Assembly (NCBI GenBank): GCA_003868215.1
Contig: QWDQ01000062.1
Location: 1-64,000 of the forward strand
Direction of reading: 5' to 3'
Origin: Pseudophaeomoniella oleicola
Lineage: Eukaryota; Ascomycota; Eurotiomycetes; Phaeomoniellales; Phaeomoniellaceae
DNA: 64,000 nucleotides
Within the stretch, counting starts at the first letter, position 1. Every line of letters begins with the position of its first letter. The translations under genes were made by a program, and so were the position numbers. Below are positions 42,416 through 54,543 of the stretch, in pieces. The notes below the pieces were generated by a model. The model did no database searches. It was not told the origin of the DNA and saw only the letters and a list, made by a program, of their open reading frames with translations.

Positions 42416-45400
42416 CTAAACCTGGTTCATCCACTCCAAGAACCGATCCTCCTTCAATAGACCGCCATACTTCTTGGCCGCATCCTCGGTGAATTCTACT
42501 CGTTTGCCGCATTCTGGACAACCCTCTTCAAACGTCTTGGTGGAGTACGGGTGGTTGTTCTCACAAGTTGTCAAATGCCCGAGAACATGGTGAGCCCAGC
42601 GAGAATCAGATTCAAATTGTTTGGTTGTGTAGATTGTTGGTGGCGAGATAGTGCGGATCTCCCTGGGCTTGGAAAGGAAGTCGCGGTAATCTAGGACTGT
42701 ATTGAAAAAGCGGCCTGCTGTTTCAGGGTAGCGTTTGCAAAGCAGGACGAGCTTCTTTATTTCCTCCGACAGGGAGATTGTAATCTCACGACCAGAGATC
42801 AGGCTGTGGAAATGAACAAGGGTGAGAAATTGTAGGCGGAGCTCGGCCTCCAGACAAGGTGCCAACAGGTCTGAAGCATGCTGTGAGAGTGAAGGAAGAA
42901 TTGCGAGTCCTTCCATACATTGTTTCATGGAGTGTTCCCGTAGCAGCTCCGCAGCTCGTGCTAGTTCCTCTGATGGGTCAGGAAGCGGTGCAATGTGCTG
43001 AGCAACCTTGAAGCTATCTTGGATGAGTTCAGAGCGGATTCTGAAAAGTATGAGTTCGGCTCTGAGGCGGAAACACATTCTGTACGGCTGAATGACATTT
43101 GGATATGCTGTATTCAGATTCTTGATGCTCTCCTGATAAGGAGAGATGATGCTATCCCGAATAGTAACGAGATCCCTCTTTAGAGAGAGAAGACCAGCAG
43201 AACGATCTCCGATCATTCTTATATTCTCTTTTGCGGCAAGTGGGTTAGGACGAATGTCTCTGCAAAAAGCTGAAAAGGATGATGACAGACCTCCGATGAC
43301 ACGATGAAGGTTTTTGCAGACTTTCTCGAGATTCGTGCCTACCTTCGCAAGGAGACGGTCATTGGTGTCGTAGAATTGGGCCAAGGATGTAATGACAGCG
43401 TATCTGTTTACGTTCCCGAGAGGCTCACCACAAAGACACGTTGGTACATCGGGAATGGCAGAGATATCGAAAGCTCGAAGATTGCCGCTGTCATCAAACA
43501 TGGCTTTCCCTGCCAGTACATGACGGTCCAAATCCTGGACCTCGACGACGTGTCCGCATCCTGGGACAAGTATAACAAATTTAGGGGGGAAGGTTTTGCT
43601 CAAACACTCGGGACATCTGTCCTCAAGACATAGTTCACCGCAGAGGCTAGGACAAAGATGACCACATTTCAACACCTTCTCGCACGGTTCATTGCATGGT
43701 AGTGTATTCGGAGCCAAGCAGCAGATGGTTGAAGGCGCCGGCCGATGTTTACACAAAGCTTTATGCACCTGGACGCATGGGTCACAGGCACTGCCGCAGA
43801 GATTCTGGCATCGTCTATGTGGGCAAGTCTTTCGACAAGGCTGACGACAGGGTGGACATCGAGAGTCTTCACTACCAGAGGAGTGGCATTCAGCATCACA
43901 GAGATGGCCGCAGCTGAGCAACTTGTTGCAACGGACCGAACAGGGAGCATGTTTCCCACCACGGCAGTCGATGCATTTTCGGGTGCAGGCATGCCCACAC
44001 GGGAGGCGAGCACCACATATCTCCTCGCATTCGGATATCTCGCCGATTGCATGACACTTCATCGTCTGCTTGTGGCCACACAGCAGCACGACCTCATCAA
44101 CGACAGTCTGACACGGAGTCACATCGCCCGGGCAAATCAGAGTTGTTGTATGTCCACATTCCAGTTGCTTCTCGCCAATTATTTGCAAACACTTCCCACA
44201 AGCCTGGTGGCAAGTTTTTAGACAAAGGTGTCCGCAAGAAAGCTTCTTAGCGCAGGGATTGCGACATTTGAGAATACCGTGGAGCTCACGGGGATGGCAT
44301 GTCTCGGGGCATGTGTGGCCACACGGAAGCATTTCGCCACAGGGATGCTGACAAGGCACAACAGCTTCGAAGTCTGCAGGTACTGAGACGTTTAATACAC
44401 GGCCATGTTGATAACAACCGACCATTAGTGAAGGGCCAATCCTTCTCTGAGCAGTGAGAAGGCAGATGATTTCCTTCCACAACGACACTCCTTCTAGAGT
44501 GGAAGCATTACCAATGATGTAGAAGCCATCTCGGGCACGACTGCAGGCGACATTGATGCGATTTTGAGTCTTTAAAAAGCCAGGACCGCCACCGCTTCTT
44601 ACAGTCGAGAGGATCACAATCTTGGCTTCTTCGCCCTGGAAGTTATCAATTGTCGCAACACGAAGCATATTGCTCATCTGCACGTCGTCTTTGTCGTTCA
44701 CAGTAGGCTCATCCTTCTCTTCCAGTAGACCCTCTTCGATCAATGCAGCACGATCTTTCTCATTCAGATAGACAGCGCATGTGGATTGAAGGCTCTTGGT
44801 CAATGCTGCTAATTGGCCACTGTATGGGGTTAAGACTGCAATCTGACCCATGCTGTAACCGCTGCCTTTGATCATATACCGAAGAAGGGCTACGACCATC
44901 TGCAATTCATATTGATTGGAGTAAGACTTGATCGATTGGCTTGGTGTAGTTTCTGGGTGACTATGATTTAGCCAGTATGTGCGAGGGTAAATGCCGATAG
45001 GGAAAGGGTTGTCCACGGTTTTCTCGTGGTCCAGGAGATAATCATATGTAAGGCGAGTGATAGCAGAGATCTCCGGATGCATACGGCGTTGAATTGAAAG
45101 CTTAGAGATCGGCATCGCACTCAAACAAGGATCCATTGGGCTCATAAATCGCTCGAACAGTGATTCGTCTAAGCGATATTCAACACCCGATGTTATCTCC
45201 AACGACAAGGCTTGTTCCTGTACCTGCGGCCGTAGCTGCAGTGGATCGCCGATGAACACGGCATGCTCAATGGACGGCAGTAATGTGCAAAGGGTATGTG
45301 CCTCTAGGACTTCGGCAGCCTCCTCGCATATCACTACTTCAAGATCGAGATTCTTGAGAAGCATCCAGTTTGAGGCACAGGCAGTGGTGGTAAGGCCAAT

Positions 45401-47504
45401 GACGTCTTGTTTCGAGAGCATGTCTTCATCTAGTCTCTGCCAGGCGAGCTTCAGTCGAGCATTGGCTTCACAGAGTTTGAAGTGAAGATCAATGAGCTCT
45501 CTCAAGAGGGCTTCGTGGTCGACCTGGCTCTTCCATGCCATAAGAAGTGCATTGCGATCCGCTAAGCTTAATCGCCACACGTTACCAGTGCCCGCAATAT
45601 GACTCTGTGCTTCTGCATGCTGAGCTATCTTGTTGAGAATGTGGTCGACATCATCCCCAGAGAAAAAAGCACCTTCGGTTGGTGATGCTGTCAATTCCAG
45701 ACACGCTTCCAGCTCGTCACGAAGATCTTTCAGATTTTCCAAGTCTCCACCTTTAGACCAATAAGTGAAAGTAAAGCCTTGGGCTGCAGCTGTCTCTACG
45801 TCAGTTGTAAGCTGATCGAAGACTGTCTTGTATTTCTTCAGGAGCAAGCTCTTAACGGTACGCCAGGGTAAAGCTTCATCAGACGCGGCGTCATTGAGGT
45901 CCTTAGTCATTGCTTCTAGCTCATTCGCGAGGCCTGTCGGAATATATATCAGTCACGGCATCAGATAGTTAGCTTTGTCACTCACCTCTAGTTCGGCGTT
46001 TTGCTTCCACTTTCGTTCGGATATCTGTATCCTTGGACTTATTCTTCTGTTCCATAGCCCGAAGACTGTGCTTCTTGGCCCATTCCTGTCGGCTACCCCT
46101 GCCAAACCGAACGAGATTCTGCACCCCGGCATCAATAAGACCACCGAGGAAGCTATCCAAAGCGTGATTGGTTAAACAAACCACTAGAACTGGTTTGCGT
46201 GACTGCGCAACACGTGATGCTAAGATAGTTCGAGCCAGCGCAATGCCTAGAAACGTCTTCCCGGTCCCCGGAGGGCCTTGTGTGAATGCTAGCTCCCTGC
46301 TGATGCTTTCCACAAATGCAACCGCCTGTCCTTCATCAAGTGTTGTCTCGCGTTTGAGGAAGTCAATAAACGATGGTCTCGAAGCGGGGTCCAATGCTCC
46401 AGACGAAAGGCGAACTTTGGACTTAGTCAGACAGCTCATATCAAGCGTGAAGTTTTCGCGAGCAGTATAAGCAGGAGGAAATATGAAAGGAGCCCCCTGC
46501 GTAGCAAGCTTGCTCTTGCGAGACTGCGTAGTGATTGGCGGTGGAGCAATTTGACTGGCAAACGCAATATCTGTGCTGTTCATCTCCTGTATTCTCTTGA
46601 GACACCAATAGAATCCGGCATACAAAGCCCTCGGAAATTCTACTAGAACAAAGCGGCCTGTAGCTATTCCCTGTGCGTAGCGGACAGTCCGAGCGATGTC
46701 GCTGTAGTTCTCGGGCTGTGCAAATGACAACTGCACGGCCGCTCGCAAGCCTTTCCCACCTCTTGACTTCATTGATTCCGTGCTTTGAGCTGCATAGATC
46801 TCAAAAAATGTCACTGAAACATCGCCATCATCGTTGTCGATACCGATCAAAGCACAAAGCATTGTTTGTTGCAATCGACCAGACGTATGCATGCGGCGGC
46901 CACGCAAGTAAGCTGGACATGCATAACTGATTCTAAGTAGTAGACCCTTTCCTTCGTGGGACAGAAATTCTTCAAATTTTGCATCTTGGTACATAAAGTA
47001 TCTGTTGCCGATAGCAGTGTCGTGTTTTGCTTCATAGTCAGATTGTCCAGATATGCTTGTAGCTACCAATTTTTGGGCGGCCACATAGCAGATATCTCGT
47101 AGATACTCTGTGCTGTCAAATCGTAGGTGACGAAATTGTGTGTCTAGAAGTCTGGACATAGGAGCATCGAGAAAATGTGGCTCCACAAGGTCTTTCTTTG
47201 GCATGTAGGGTCTCCTAGTGACTGAGAGTATCTCGTCCGTAGTGGGTAAAATCTGAATGTCTTTGATGTAGATATGATCATTGTCGTGACGCGGCCCGGC
47301 CGGAGAGAGATAGCCAGGGCCATCGGACTCAAAGGGGGTCTGCTTTGGACGTGGATTGAGCGACAGATAGTTGATCTGATTAGACGCAATCCGTGGGAGG
47401 CTTCGGTTCGCCTGTTCAGACAGAATGTCTGATCTCAGACAATGAGCCTTAACAGTAGTCTTTTTCACGCTATCTTGCTCAATAGGCAGCGTGGAATGAG
47501 GCAT
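42416..47504 (-). CDS. ZNFX1-type superfamily 1 helicase with NFX1 zinc fingers
   Basis: Two exons (47504-45986 and 45933-42416) with a 52-nt intron give 1678 aa. The ATG at 47504 is the first in frame after a closed leader. The N-terminal third ends in an Upf1-like helicase core: Walker A GPPGTGKT at about residue 410, motif II in VVICEEAAEVLEAH, motif III GDPLQLRPQV and RINVACSRARDGFYIIGNAS near motif VI. About 200 residues of repeated Cys/His NFX1-type fingers follow (for example LPCGHTCPETCHPRELH and KLSCGHLCLKTCHQACGKC). A long helical region comes next, and a last CENNHPYSTKTFEEGCPECG motif. Relatives are animal ZNFX1 and fission-yeast Hrr1, RNA helicases of small-RNA silencing. A silencing role here is inferred. 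Confidence 0.9.
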
Positions 47505-48296
47505 GATGCAGGCGGATTTGTTTCTCAGCAGGCCATCGGGGGATTGAAGCAACGTCTTTTTGGATGGAGCGGTTGTGTGAGGAAATGAAAGAAAGGAAGA
47601 GAAAGAAAGTGAATGGAGGTGAAGTGTAAACTTCAGATCAAGAGTCAGCCATGAATATTGGGGAGGTCACGGCATAGAGACCATCTCGGCGACTAGGTAC
47701 ATCTGGGGCCCGCGCTTCCATAGTCCCTATTCTCTTACTCCTACCATCACTATTAGTATCTGCCGCCATCGCCGCGGCGACAGGGACGGGACCGTATTTC
47801 CCATATCTTTTCCGCCCAGAGCAGTTGCCAGGGTCGTTCCTTTGTACACATACATCAAAAGCATCCGCAGCTTTACCTTGTGAATTGTCAACTTTATACA
47901 TTAACAAGCCAGCGACTTGTCTGGCGGTACTGGTTTATGCAGAGCAGGCTTTGGTGAGCTCTTGCAGATACGCATTCGAGTCAAGAGCCCTCAACGGCTT
48001 GATGTTCGTCTGTGTACATATACTCCTGAGAGGAAACGAAGCATTGATGTTGCTTTCGAGCTGTGGGACCTTGATTGTCATCTGAACATCTCCAATTGGC
48101 GGAAGCAGCCACAGCATTCCAAAAGTTGAGCCTCGGTCGCTTGGCCGTTGACAGTGACGTTCTCCAATTCTTAGATGTTGAAGGATGCTGAGGTACTGCG
48201 AGAATGGGGGATTGTAGCATGCAACAAAGATACTGGTAAAGCTTTTACCAAGCATTCTGCTTCTCTCGCGAGCATCGCGATCCTTGGAGCGAGATA
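47505..48296. other. Divergent intergenic region, helicase / ETF-QO
   Basis: About 790 bp between divergent starts. Minus-strand frames at 47638-47907 and 47935-48351 (up to 138 codons) look faintly protein-like but show no family and overlap the ETF-QO start; they are not called. The stretch otherwise holds both promoters. Confidence 0.45.
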
Positions 48297-50436
48297 ATGG
48301 CTTTGAGAGGCGCAGTGGGTTCGCTGTCACGGCGAGCACACGCGGCTGCAACCGAAATCGGCCAATTGAAGCATCGTCACACTTCTATCCCGGGTTCGAA
48401 GGGCACTCAGGGACAATGTGCATCCTCCAGGACACTTACAACGGCGAGACGCCCTGACTCCCCATTACTGAGAAGGTCGCGCAGGACCGCCTCGCCGCCG
48501 AAATCAGTATGGCTCGCAGGCCAACGAAGGTCAATCGCAATGACCGCCAGCAAACGATACGCATCTTTGGAAGCTGAGGGTACAGATATATCCCAGATAG
48601 AGCGCGAAAGTGACTCTGTAGACGTTCTAATTGTCGGTGGCGGTATGCAAGTATTCATGGTCTGTGTTGACTGCCGCTGACCATTTGCCTCTGTAGGTCC
48701 TGCTGGACTTAGTGCAGCCATCAAGCTTAAACAGCTTGCGAACGAAGCTGGTAACGATGAATTTCGGGTTGTTGTTCTGGAAAAGGCAGGAGAAATAGGT
48801 GCACATATTCTCTCAGGCAATGTTTTGGAGCCGACGGCCATCAACGAACTCATACCGGACTGGCTGGCTGAAGATAACGCTTCTCGATTCATGGACATCA
48901 CGCCTGCGAAGAAAGACCGCATGCGCTTTCTCACGAAAACATACTCAATCCCTATACCCACACCTCCTCAAATGAACAATCATGGCAATTATATAATATC
49001 GTTAAGCCAATTTACGAAGTGGCTCGGCGAGCGTGCAGAAGAAGCCGGTGTTGAGATTTACCCAGGCTTCGCGGGTGCAGAGGTAATATATTCGCATGAC
49101 GGGAGCGTAAAAGGTGTAGCAACCAACGATCTGGGGATCTCTAGGGGAGGTAAAGCCAAAGCGACGTTTGAACGAGGAATGGAATTTCATGCCAGAGTCA
49201 CGCTGCTCGCCGAAGGATGCCATGGCAGTCTGTCAAAAACAATCATTAAAAAGTACGACCTACGTAGAGATGCTCAGCCTCAGACTTACGGTCTCGGAGT
49301 GAAGGAAGTCTGGCAGATACAACCAGAAAAGTTCAAGAAAGGGGAAATCCTTCATTCAATGGGCTACCCGCTGTCCAAAGACACATACGGTGGCGGCTGG
49401 TTGTATCACTTCGGCGACAACCTCGTCAGCCTGGGTCTTGTCGTCGGTCTAGACTACGCTAACCCCTGGGTCTCTCCCTATGGCGAATTTAACAAAATGA
49501 AACAACACCCACTCTACCGTGAAGTCCTCGAGGGAGGTAGCTGCATTGCCTATGGCGCTCGCGCTCTCAATGAGGGTGGCTTCCAATCCATACCAAAGTG
49601 TGCCTTCCCTGGAGGTGCCCTCATTGGTGATACAGCTGGCTTCCTCAACGTGCCCAAGATCAAAGGCACACATACTAGCATGAAATCAGGCATGCTGGCC
49701 GCTGAAGCGGCGTGGGACGCTCTCAAAGATCGTACACCAGTCGCTGCCGAATCCGATACCTCCGCTTCCGAGCCCTCAGTCTTCCTCTATGACTACGAAG
49801 ACAAACTCCGCTCATCCTACATCTGGTCCGAACTCAAAGAAGTTCGCAACATGCGCCCGTCCTTCCACTCACCTCTGGGTCTATATGGTGGAATCGTCTA
49901 CTCCGGCCTCGAAGCCTACTTCTTGAAAGGCCGTGTCCCTTGGACATTAAAACACAAAGACTCAGACGCCTCCGCCACGCAACCGGCTTCCAAGTTCCAA
50001 AAGATCGACTACCCGAAACCCGACGGTGAGATCACGTTCGACATTCTAACCTCGGTTTCTCGAACGGGAACAAATCACGAAGAAGACCAACCAGTCCACC
50101 TGCAGGTCAAAGACTGGGACAAGCATGCCGCAACGCACTGGCCACAGTACAAGGGTATCGAGAATCGATTCTGTCCCGCCGCCGTCTACGAATACGTCGA
50201 AGACGACAGCAAGGACCTCGGCGTCCGATTCCAAATCAACGCTCAAAAGTAAGTCTGCACCAATTGTCATTCTCCTCTAACATCCATCCCCCCACCCAAA
50301 ATCCACCACTCCGTGCTAAATGCCCCCCAACTATAGTTGCATCCACTGCAAAACCTGCGACATCAAAGTCCCCGGCCAAGACATCAACTGGCAAACCCCC
50401 CAAGGCGGCGAAGGCCCCAAATACTCCATCACTTAA
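48297..50436 (+). CDS. Electron transfer flavoprotein-ubiquinone oxidoreductase
   Basis: Three exons (48297-48642, 48697-50248 and 50337-50436) give 665 aa. The first 80 residues are Arg/Ser-rich and act as a mitochondrial targeting sequence. The FAD-binding motif [14 protein letters not shown] is interrupted by the first intron and restored by splicing. [18 protein letters not shown] and the membrane-facing and quinone-site regions follow. The last intron splits an Asn codon just before the 4Fe-4S motif CIHCKTC (Cys634, 637, 640), and the protein ends with the usual [16 protein letters not shown]. The inner-membrane enzyme passes electrons from ETF (fatty-acid and amino-acid oxidation) to ubiquinone; the yeast relative is Cir2. 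All key motifs are present. Confidence 0.95.
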
Positions 50437-51042
50437 GCTGAAACCAACTTTCTTTGGCATACATACTACGTACAGCAACGGATTCTCATCTCGAGGACCA
50501 TAAAAAATGTTTTTGGGCGTGTTGCGGCGGAGGAAACGAAAAGGAAAAGTTTTGGAAAGGGGAAGGGGAAGGGGCGGATACATACCACTGGATCAAATGC
50601 AATCAGCAATGTAGATACCTAGGTAGGTACTTAGGAAAGCTGTGAAGTAAAGTCGATCAGGATACAAATATGTAAAAAAAAGAAGTGAAATCAAAACAAT
50701 GCAAGCTAGCCATACGTGCAATACGTCAGGTGTCTTACCTTATCCTAAAAGAAAAGCTTTCGTTTCTGTATGGGTTCCTGGAAGAGGATGGATGATGTTT
50801 GATAAGAGTACTTATCGATTACTCTGTTCGTCTCATGTGAGGCGGACGGAATTGGGGAAGAGAGAGAGAGCGAGAGCGAGAGAGACCTTGTATGTAGATC
50901 TTGTTTGTCTAATTGAAAAACGCGGTCTGATCTGGTCTCGTAGAGAACCAGGGTAAGCCCTATTCGACTTTTGATGCTATTACCTATCCAATTGAGTCCA
51001 CTATGTAGTTTGCTGATTCGAATGGGGGTTTGATTTGAGCCT
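50437..51042. other. Convergent intergenic region
   Basis: About 600 bp between the stops of ETF-QO and the acidic-protein gene. It contains a TACCTAGGTA palindrome (50616-50625) and a GA-rich microsatellite at about 50860-50884. No gene is seen. Confidence 0.5.
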
Positions 51043-51878
51043 TCATTCAGCAGCCTCGACCTCTTCGAGGTCATCTTCCTCTGGAACAGTACCCTCAGTT
51101 GCTTTCTTAGCTGCCGCTGCAGGCCCGTCAGATTTAGTTGTCTCTTCTGCCTCGACGTCGTCTTCGCCTTCGGCTTCTTCTTCGCCATCCTCTACTTCCA
51201 CTGGGGCGTCCGCCTCGGCATCATCTTCATCATCTTCGATTTGAATTGGCTCCTCGGAGCCTTCGGTGACAGCTGTCTTTTGCTTCTTCGCGGGAGGAGC
51301 TGGACAGGAGAAGTATCAGCAGGCCAATTCTCAGTATGCGCCACATCAAGAGGCATGGTGGAAAAAGATCTTTTCCAGCCACACAAACAGGCATTATTAA
51401 AAATCAATATATGGGACAAACCTTCTTCTTCCTCTTCTTCTTCTACATCTTCGTCTTCGTCTTCCTCCTCCTCTTCTTCAGAACCAACATCATCTTCACC
51501 TTCTGTATCTTCATACCTGGTGAATCATGTCATCAGCTTGGCAGTTCGCATTACGATTCGAGATGAATAGGCAAAAACAGCATTGCTATCCTCGGTAGTC
51601 ATGTGCGGTCCTCGATAGGCAATCTCAACCCATCGCAACAGAGCGCTGGATTACTAGCAAACAGGCAACTTGTTACAGGGGGGCCACAACATATAAGTAA
51701 GGCCTCCCCTAGCAGCCTCCAGGTAAAGGTGAATCGAATGAAACTCGATGCGCTTCCATGGAATGAGATGCGCCACTTACTCCTCTTCCTCCTCGTCATC
51801 GTCACTTGGGAGAGCTTGGAGCTCCTCCTCCTCCTCTCCGTCCTCGGCGTCTTGCTTCCTCTTACGTGGGGCAACCAT
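51043..51878 (-). CDS. Highly acidic small nuclear-type protein
   Basis: Three exons (51878-51781, 51516-51422 and 51299-51043) give 149 aa in frame. Introns are 264 and 122 nt, with donors GTAAGT and GTTTGT. The start is MVAPRKRKQDAEDGEEEEE: a short basic cluster that may be a nuclear localisation signal, then acidic runs broken by LQALPSDDDEE and TEGEDDVGSEE. A second basic/neutral patch (PPAKKQKTAV) and more acidic sequence follow to the end. Nearly half of the residues are Asp or Glu. No catalytic domain exists. Acidic histone chaperones and prothymosin-like proteins have this make-up, but I do not recognise the family and do not assign a function. Its acidic codons create TTC-type microsatellites on the plus strand. 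Confidence 0.75.
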
Positions 51879-53124
51879 TATGTCTGATGTATGAGAAACG
51901 AAAGTATAGATATCACAACGGCGCAGTTGAATTCGCGACCAATTGGCGAGAGGTCTCTATGAAAGGAGATGGGTATGGAAAGATGGAGCAATGCGTGAGA
52001 TGAGGAAGAAAAAGGGTGGTGTTGGGAAGAGACGTGTAACAGCTATGAAGGTTCGATAGCTGAATCAAAAGAGGTTGGAGAAACAAGCTGCAAGGGAAGG
52101 ATTGCGAAAGGGAAACTAGTAGGAAGAGAGGAGAAGGAAGAAGGGATGAGATGAAATAAGAGGGAAAACTGCTTTGGGAGGATGAATTGGAGGGGAGGGA
52201 GAGGAAGAGGAAGAGGGAGAGGGAGAGAGAGGGGGGGGAGCTCAGCTATGGCAAGGGAAGCTTGGTACGACGATAGAAAGGGCATTGGGATTGGAAACTT
52301 AGGCATCACAACGGGAAGCTCTTACGGGGGGCGCTGGGAGTGACGAGAGAGGCGAGCCAAGTGGTATTGCATGCATTACAGTACATTGCGGTAATTTTAC
52401 ACTTCTTCTCTAAATCGAAAATGGTAATAGTTTGGGCTTGACATTTCAATGACGACAAAACTGCTAAAATACATTTCCCCGTCGAAGGTTCGGTGGGCCT
52501 GGATCTACAAGGTAATTAGTGACCTAAGGTAATTACATGGTAATACGTACTACGGGGTACCTAGGAAGCCTAACAGCTAAATGAATACGGCATCACATCA
52601 TCCCAACATCTCAGGCCTGAGATACCATCGCCGTAGTAGTTTAAGCACCGTCGCAAGGAGGATAACGTTACCATTTAATGACTAGATACGTAACGTTAGT
52701 ACCGCGTATCTTATCATTTAGGCGAGTCTCTTCCGAGGGGGGTCAATTGGTCTGTGCTCGCTTGCAGGGCCGTGACTCTCACTACATAGGCAAACCTGCA
52801 TATCGTCCTGTAACCGATGTTGATATCATCAAATCAGCCTATTGAAAACAGGGCAGAGTAGTTACATATATACTGTTGAAGATAGCGACACTGAGGTAGC
52901 CACAATCTCAAGTCATTCTATCAAAGTGGAGGTCTCCATCTGTATTCTAGCTACCTCAGGTGTCGCGTTCTTCTACTTCAAGCTGGTCATTAGTCTGACA
53001 TAGCGCAGAGCTGTTTCGAGGCTTTCTGAATGTCATACTTCATGTAGATATATAGCTTTGCCAGGCTTCGTGGTGTCTGCAGTAGTCTTGTCTGGGCTCC
53101 TGCTATATAGTCGATTCGGAGCCT
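51879..53124. other. Intergenic: promoter of acidic-protein gene and 3' flank of RS protein gene
   Basis: About 1.25 kb without a supported gene. It contains a 50-nt polypurine tract (52190-52240), a near copy of the TACCTAGGTA motif (52558-52567) and short palindromes such as CTCAGGCCTGAG near 52610. Confidence 0.5.
52190..52240. promoter_or_regulatory. Polypurine/CT-rich tract upstream of acidic-protein gene
   Basis: An uninterrupted purine run of about 50 nt on the plus strand, so CT-rich on the coding strand, lies about 310-360 bp upstream of the ATG at 51878. CT-rich boxes near transcription starts are common in filamentous fungi. Confidence 0.45.
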
Positions 53125-54226
53125 TCAGGACGGTCCACCACTGCCGAACCTAGCTTTCGCGAGCTCCTTCAGCATTGCAACTGTCTTCTCCTCTTTGGCT
53201 CGTATACCTTTCAGCCTTTCTTCTCGTTCGGCTGCTCGTGCTCGGAGAGCCTCCTCTCTCCTGAGCTCTCGTTCGCTTTTCTTTCGCTCTTCCTCTTTCT
53301 TGCGTCGCTTGAGATCCGCTAGACCGTCTCCTTCATCCCCCATTAAATCGGCGTCTCGAAACTCTGGACTTCGTTCTCTCGCCTCGGCAAAGGTTTTATT
53401 GGCGGATGCTACTTCACGCTTTTTCTCCAGCTGTCGCTCTTTTGTTCCAGCTTCCGCTCTTGGAGCGATCTCATTGAGCTGTTCATTCTGGAGCCTCCGA
53501 TCCGCCTTCCGTTGAGCACGTAGGGCCGCTAACGACTCTTCGCGAGCTTGTCGGACATCTTCCTCTTCAAGCTCGCGTTTCTCCCGGAGATCGGCCATGT
53601 TAGGAATTGAAGGACCCGCGCCGTGAGATGACTGGATGACCCGTCGTATGTTTGACTTGGCAGGTACGATCGGACCGTAATCATCTTCATCGTCTGAATT
53701 ATCTGTATCCGCTGAGACTTGCAATTCCGTTCCATTGCTCTCTATCGCTGCTGATCGGATGTCTCGCTTCGGCGGCGTCCACCTGCCCGACCTCTCCCGT
53801 GCCTGTGCTTTTGATAGAGTTGTAGGATCATACCAGCCTTCTGCTAGGTCTCCACGATTCCTCCGTCTAGGTCAGCTAGATCTCTCTCACACAACCCGTA
53901 GGTTTAATAGATCAAGCATACCACTTATTAACAAAGCTCTTCCACCGGCCTCGAACTTCGGCCTCGTCTAGAGCTTCAATGTCGATCTGTTTTTGTATGT
54001 CTAAGTATGATGCAAATAAAGACCGATACGTCGGAAGATCATGTCTGTGTAGTGCACGGCTGTTGAAAGGCAGTTCTGGTTGAATTCGCGTATCACGACT
54101 GTTTCGATGTCGGTGACGGCGCTCCTCCCGACGCTCCCTTGGGGACCGTGATCGTGACAGAGAACGACGTTGGGTTGAGTGGTGGCGTCTTGAGCGAGTG
54201 CGCGACTCAGTAGCATAGTCAGCCAT
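53125..54226 (-). CDS. RS-rich, K/E-rich nuclear protein of unknown function
   Basis: Two exons (54226-53922 and 53860-53125) with a 61-nt intron give 346 aa; the intron splits a Trp codon and restores RGRWKSFVNKWNRGDLAEGWYD. The N-terminus (residues 5-45) is rich in Arg, Ser and His, like splicing-factor RS tails. A globular helical block (LPTYRSLFASYLDIQKQIDI through GWYDPTTLSKA) is the only structured part and looks conserved. From about residue 190 the protein is a charged coiled coil rich in Arg, Glu and Lys. I recognise no named family; a role in pre-mRNA processing is a guess from composition. It is divergent from the Pby1 gene, with 317 bp between starts. Confidence 0.85.
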
Positions 54227-54543
54227 ACTTGGAGCGCTCGTAGAGATGCTGCTGTGTCAAGATCGTTCTGCGCCTGAAGTTCAATGTTCCACAGTAGATC
54301 ATACTTTCGGAAAAGCGGACCCCCAGATCTCTAACTTAGAGCCAAAGATCTTAACCCCCGTTGTGGAAATACCTGCTTAGGCACATACCGTAGATACCTT
54401 AGGTAGCTGCGGGGGTACTTTGAAGTCTAACAAATTCCAGTAACTGTAAGAGATTATCCCACCTCCCAGTGGACGGTCTACAAAGCTTCCGCTGAGCAAT
54501 ACGATCCAAGAGGGTGTTGTGCAAGGATATACGAACACACAGA
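54227..54543. promoter_or_regulatory. Short divergent promoter, RS protein / Pby1
   Basis: 317 bp separate the two divergent start codons. TACCTTAGGTA, a variant of the dispersed TACCTAGGTA palindrome, lies at 54395-54405. No gene is seen. Confidence 0.5.

Noticed and set aside
47638-48351. Minus-strand frames between the helicase and ETF-QO genes
   Set aside because: Some protein-like stretches exist, but there is no family match by eye, and the longest frame runs antisense into the first exon of ETF-QO. Kept only as a weak possibility.
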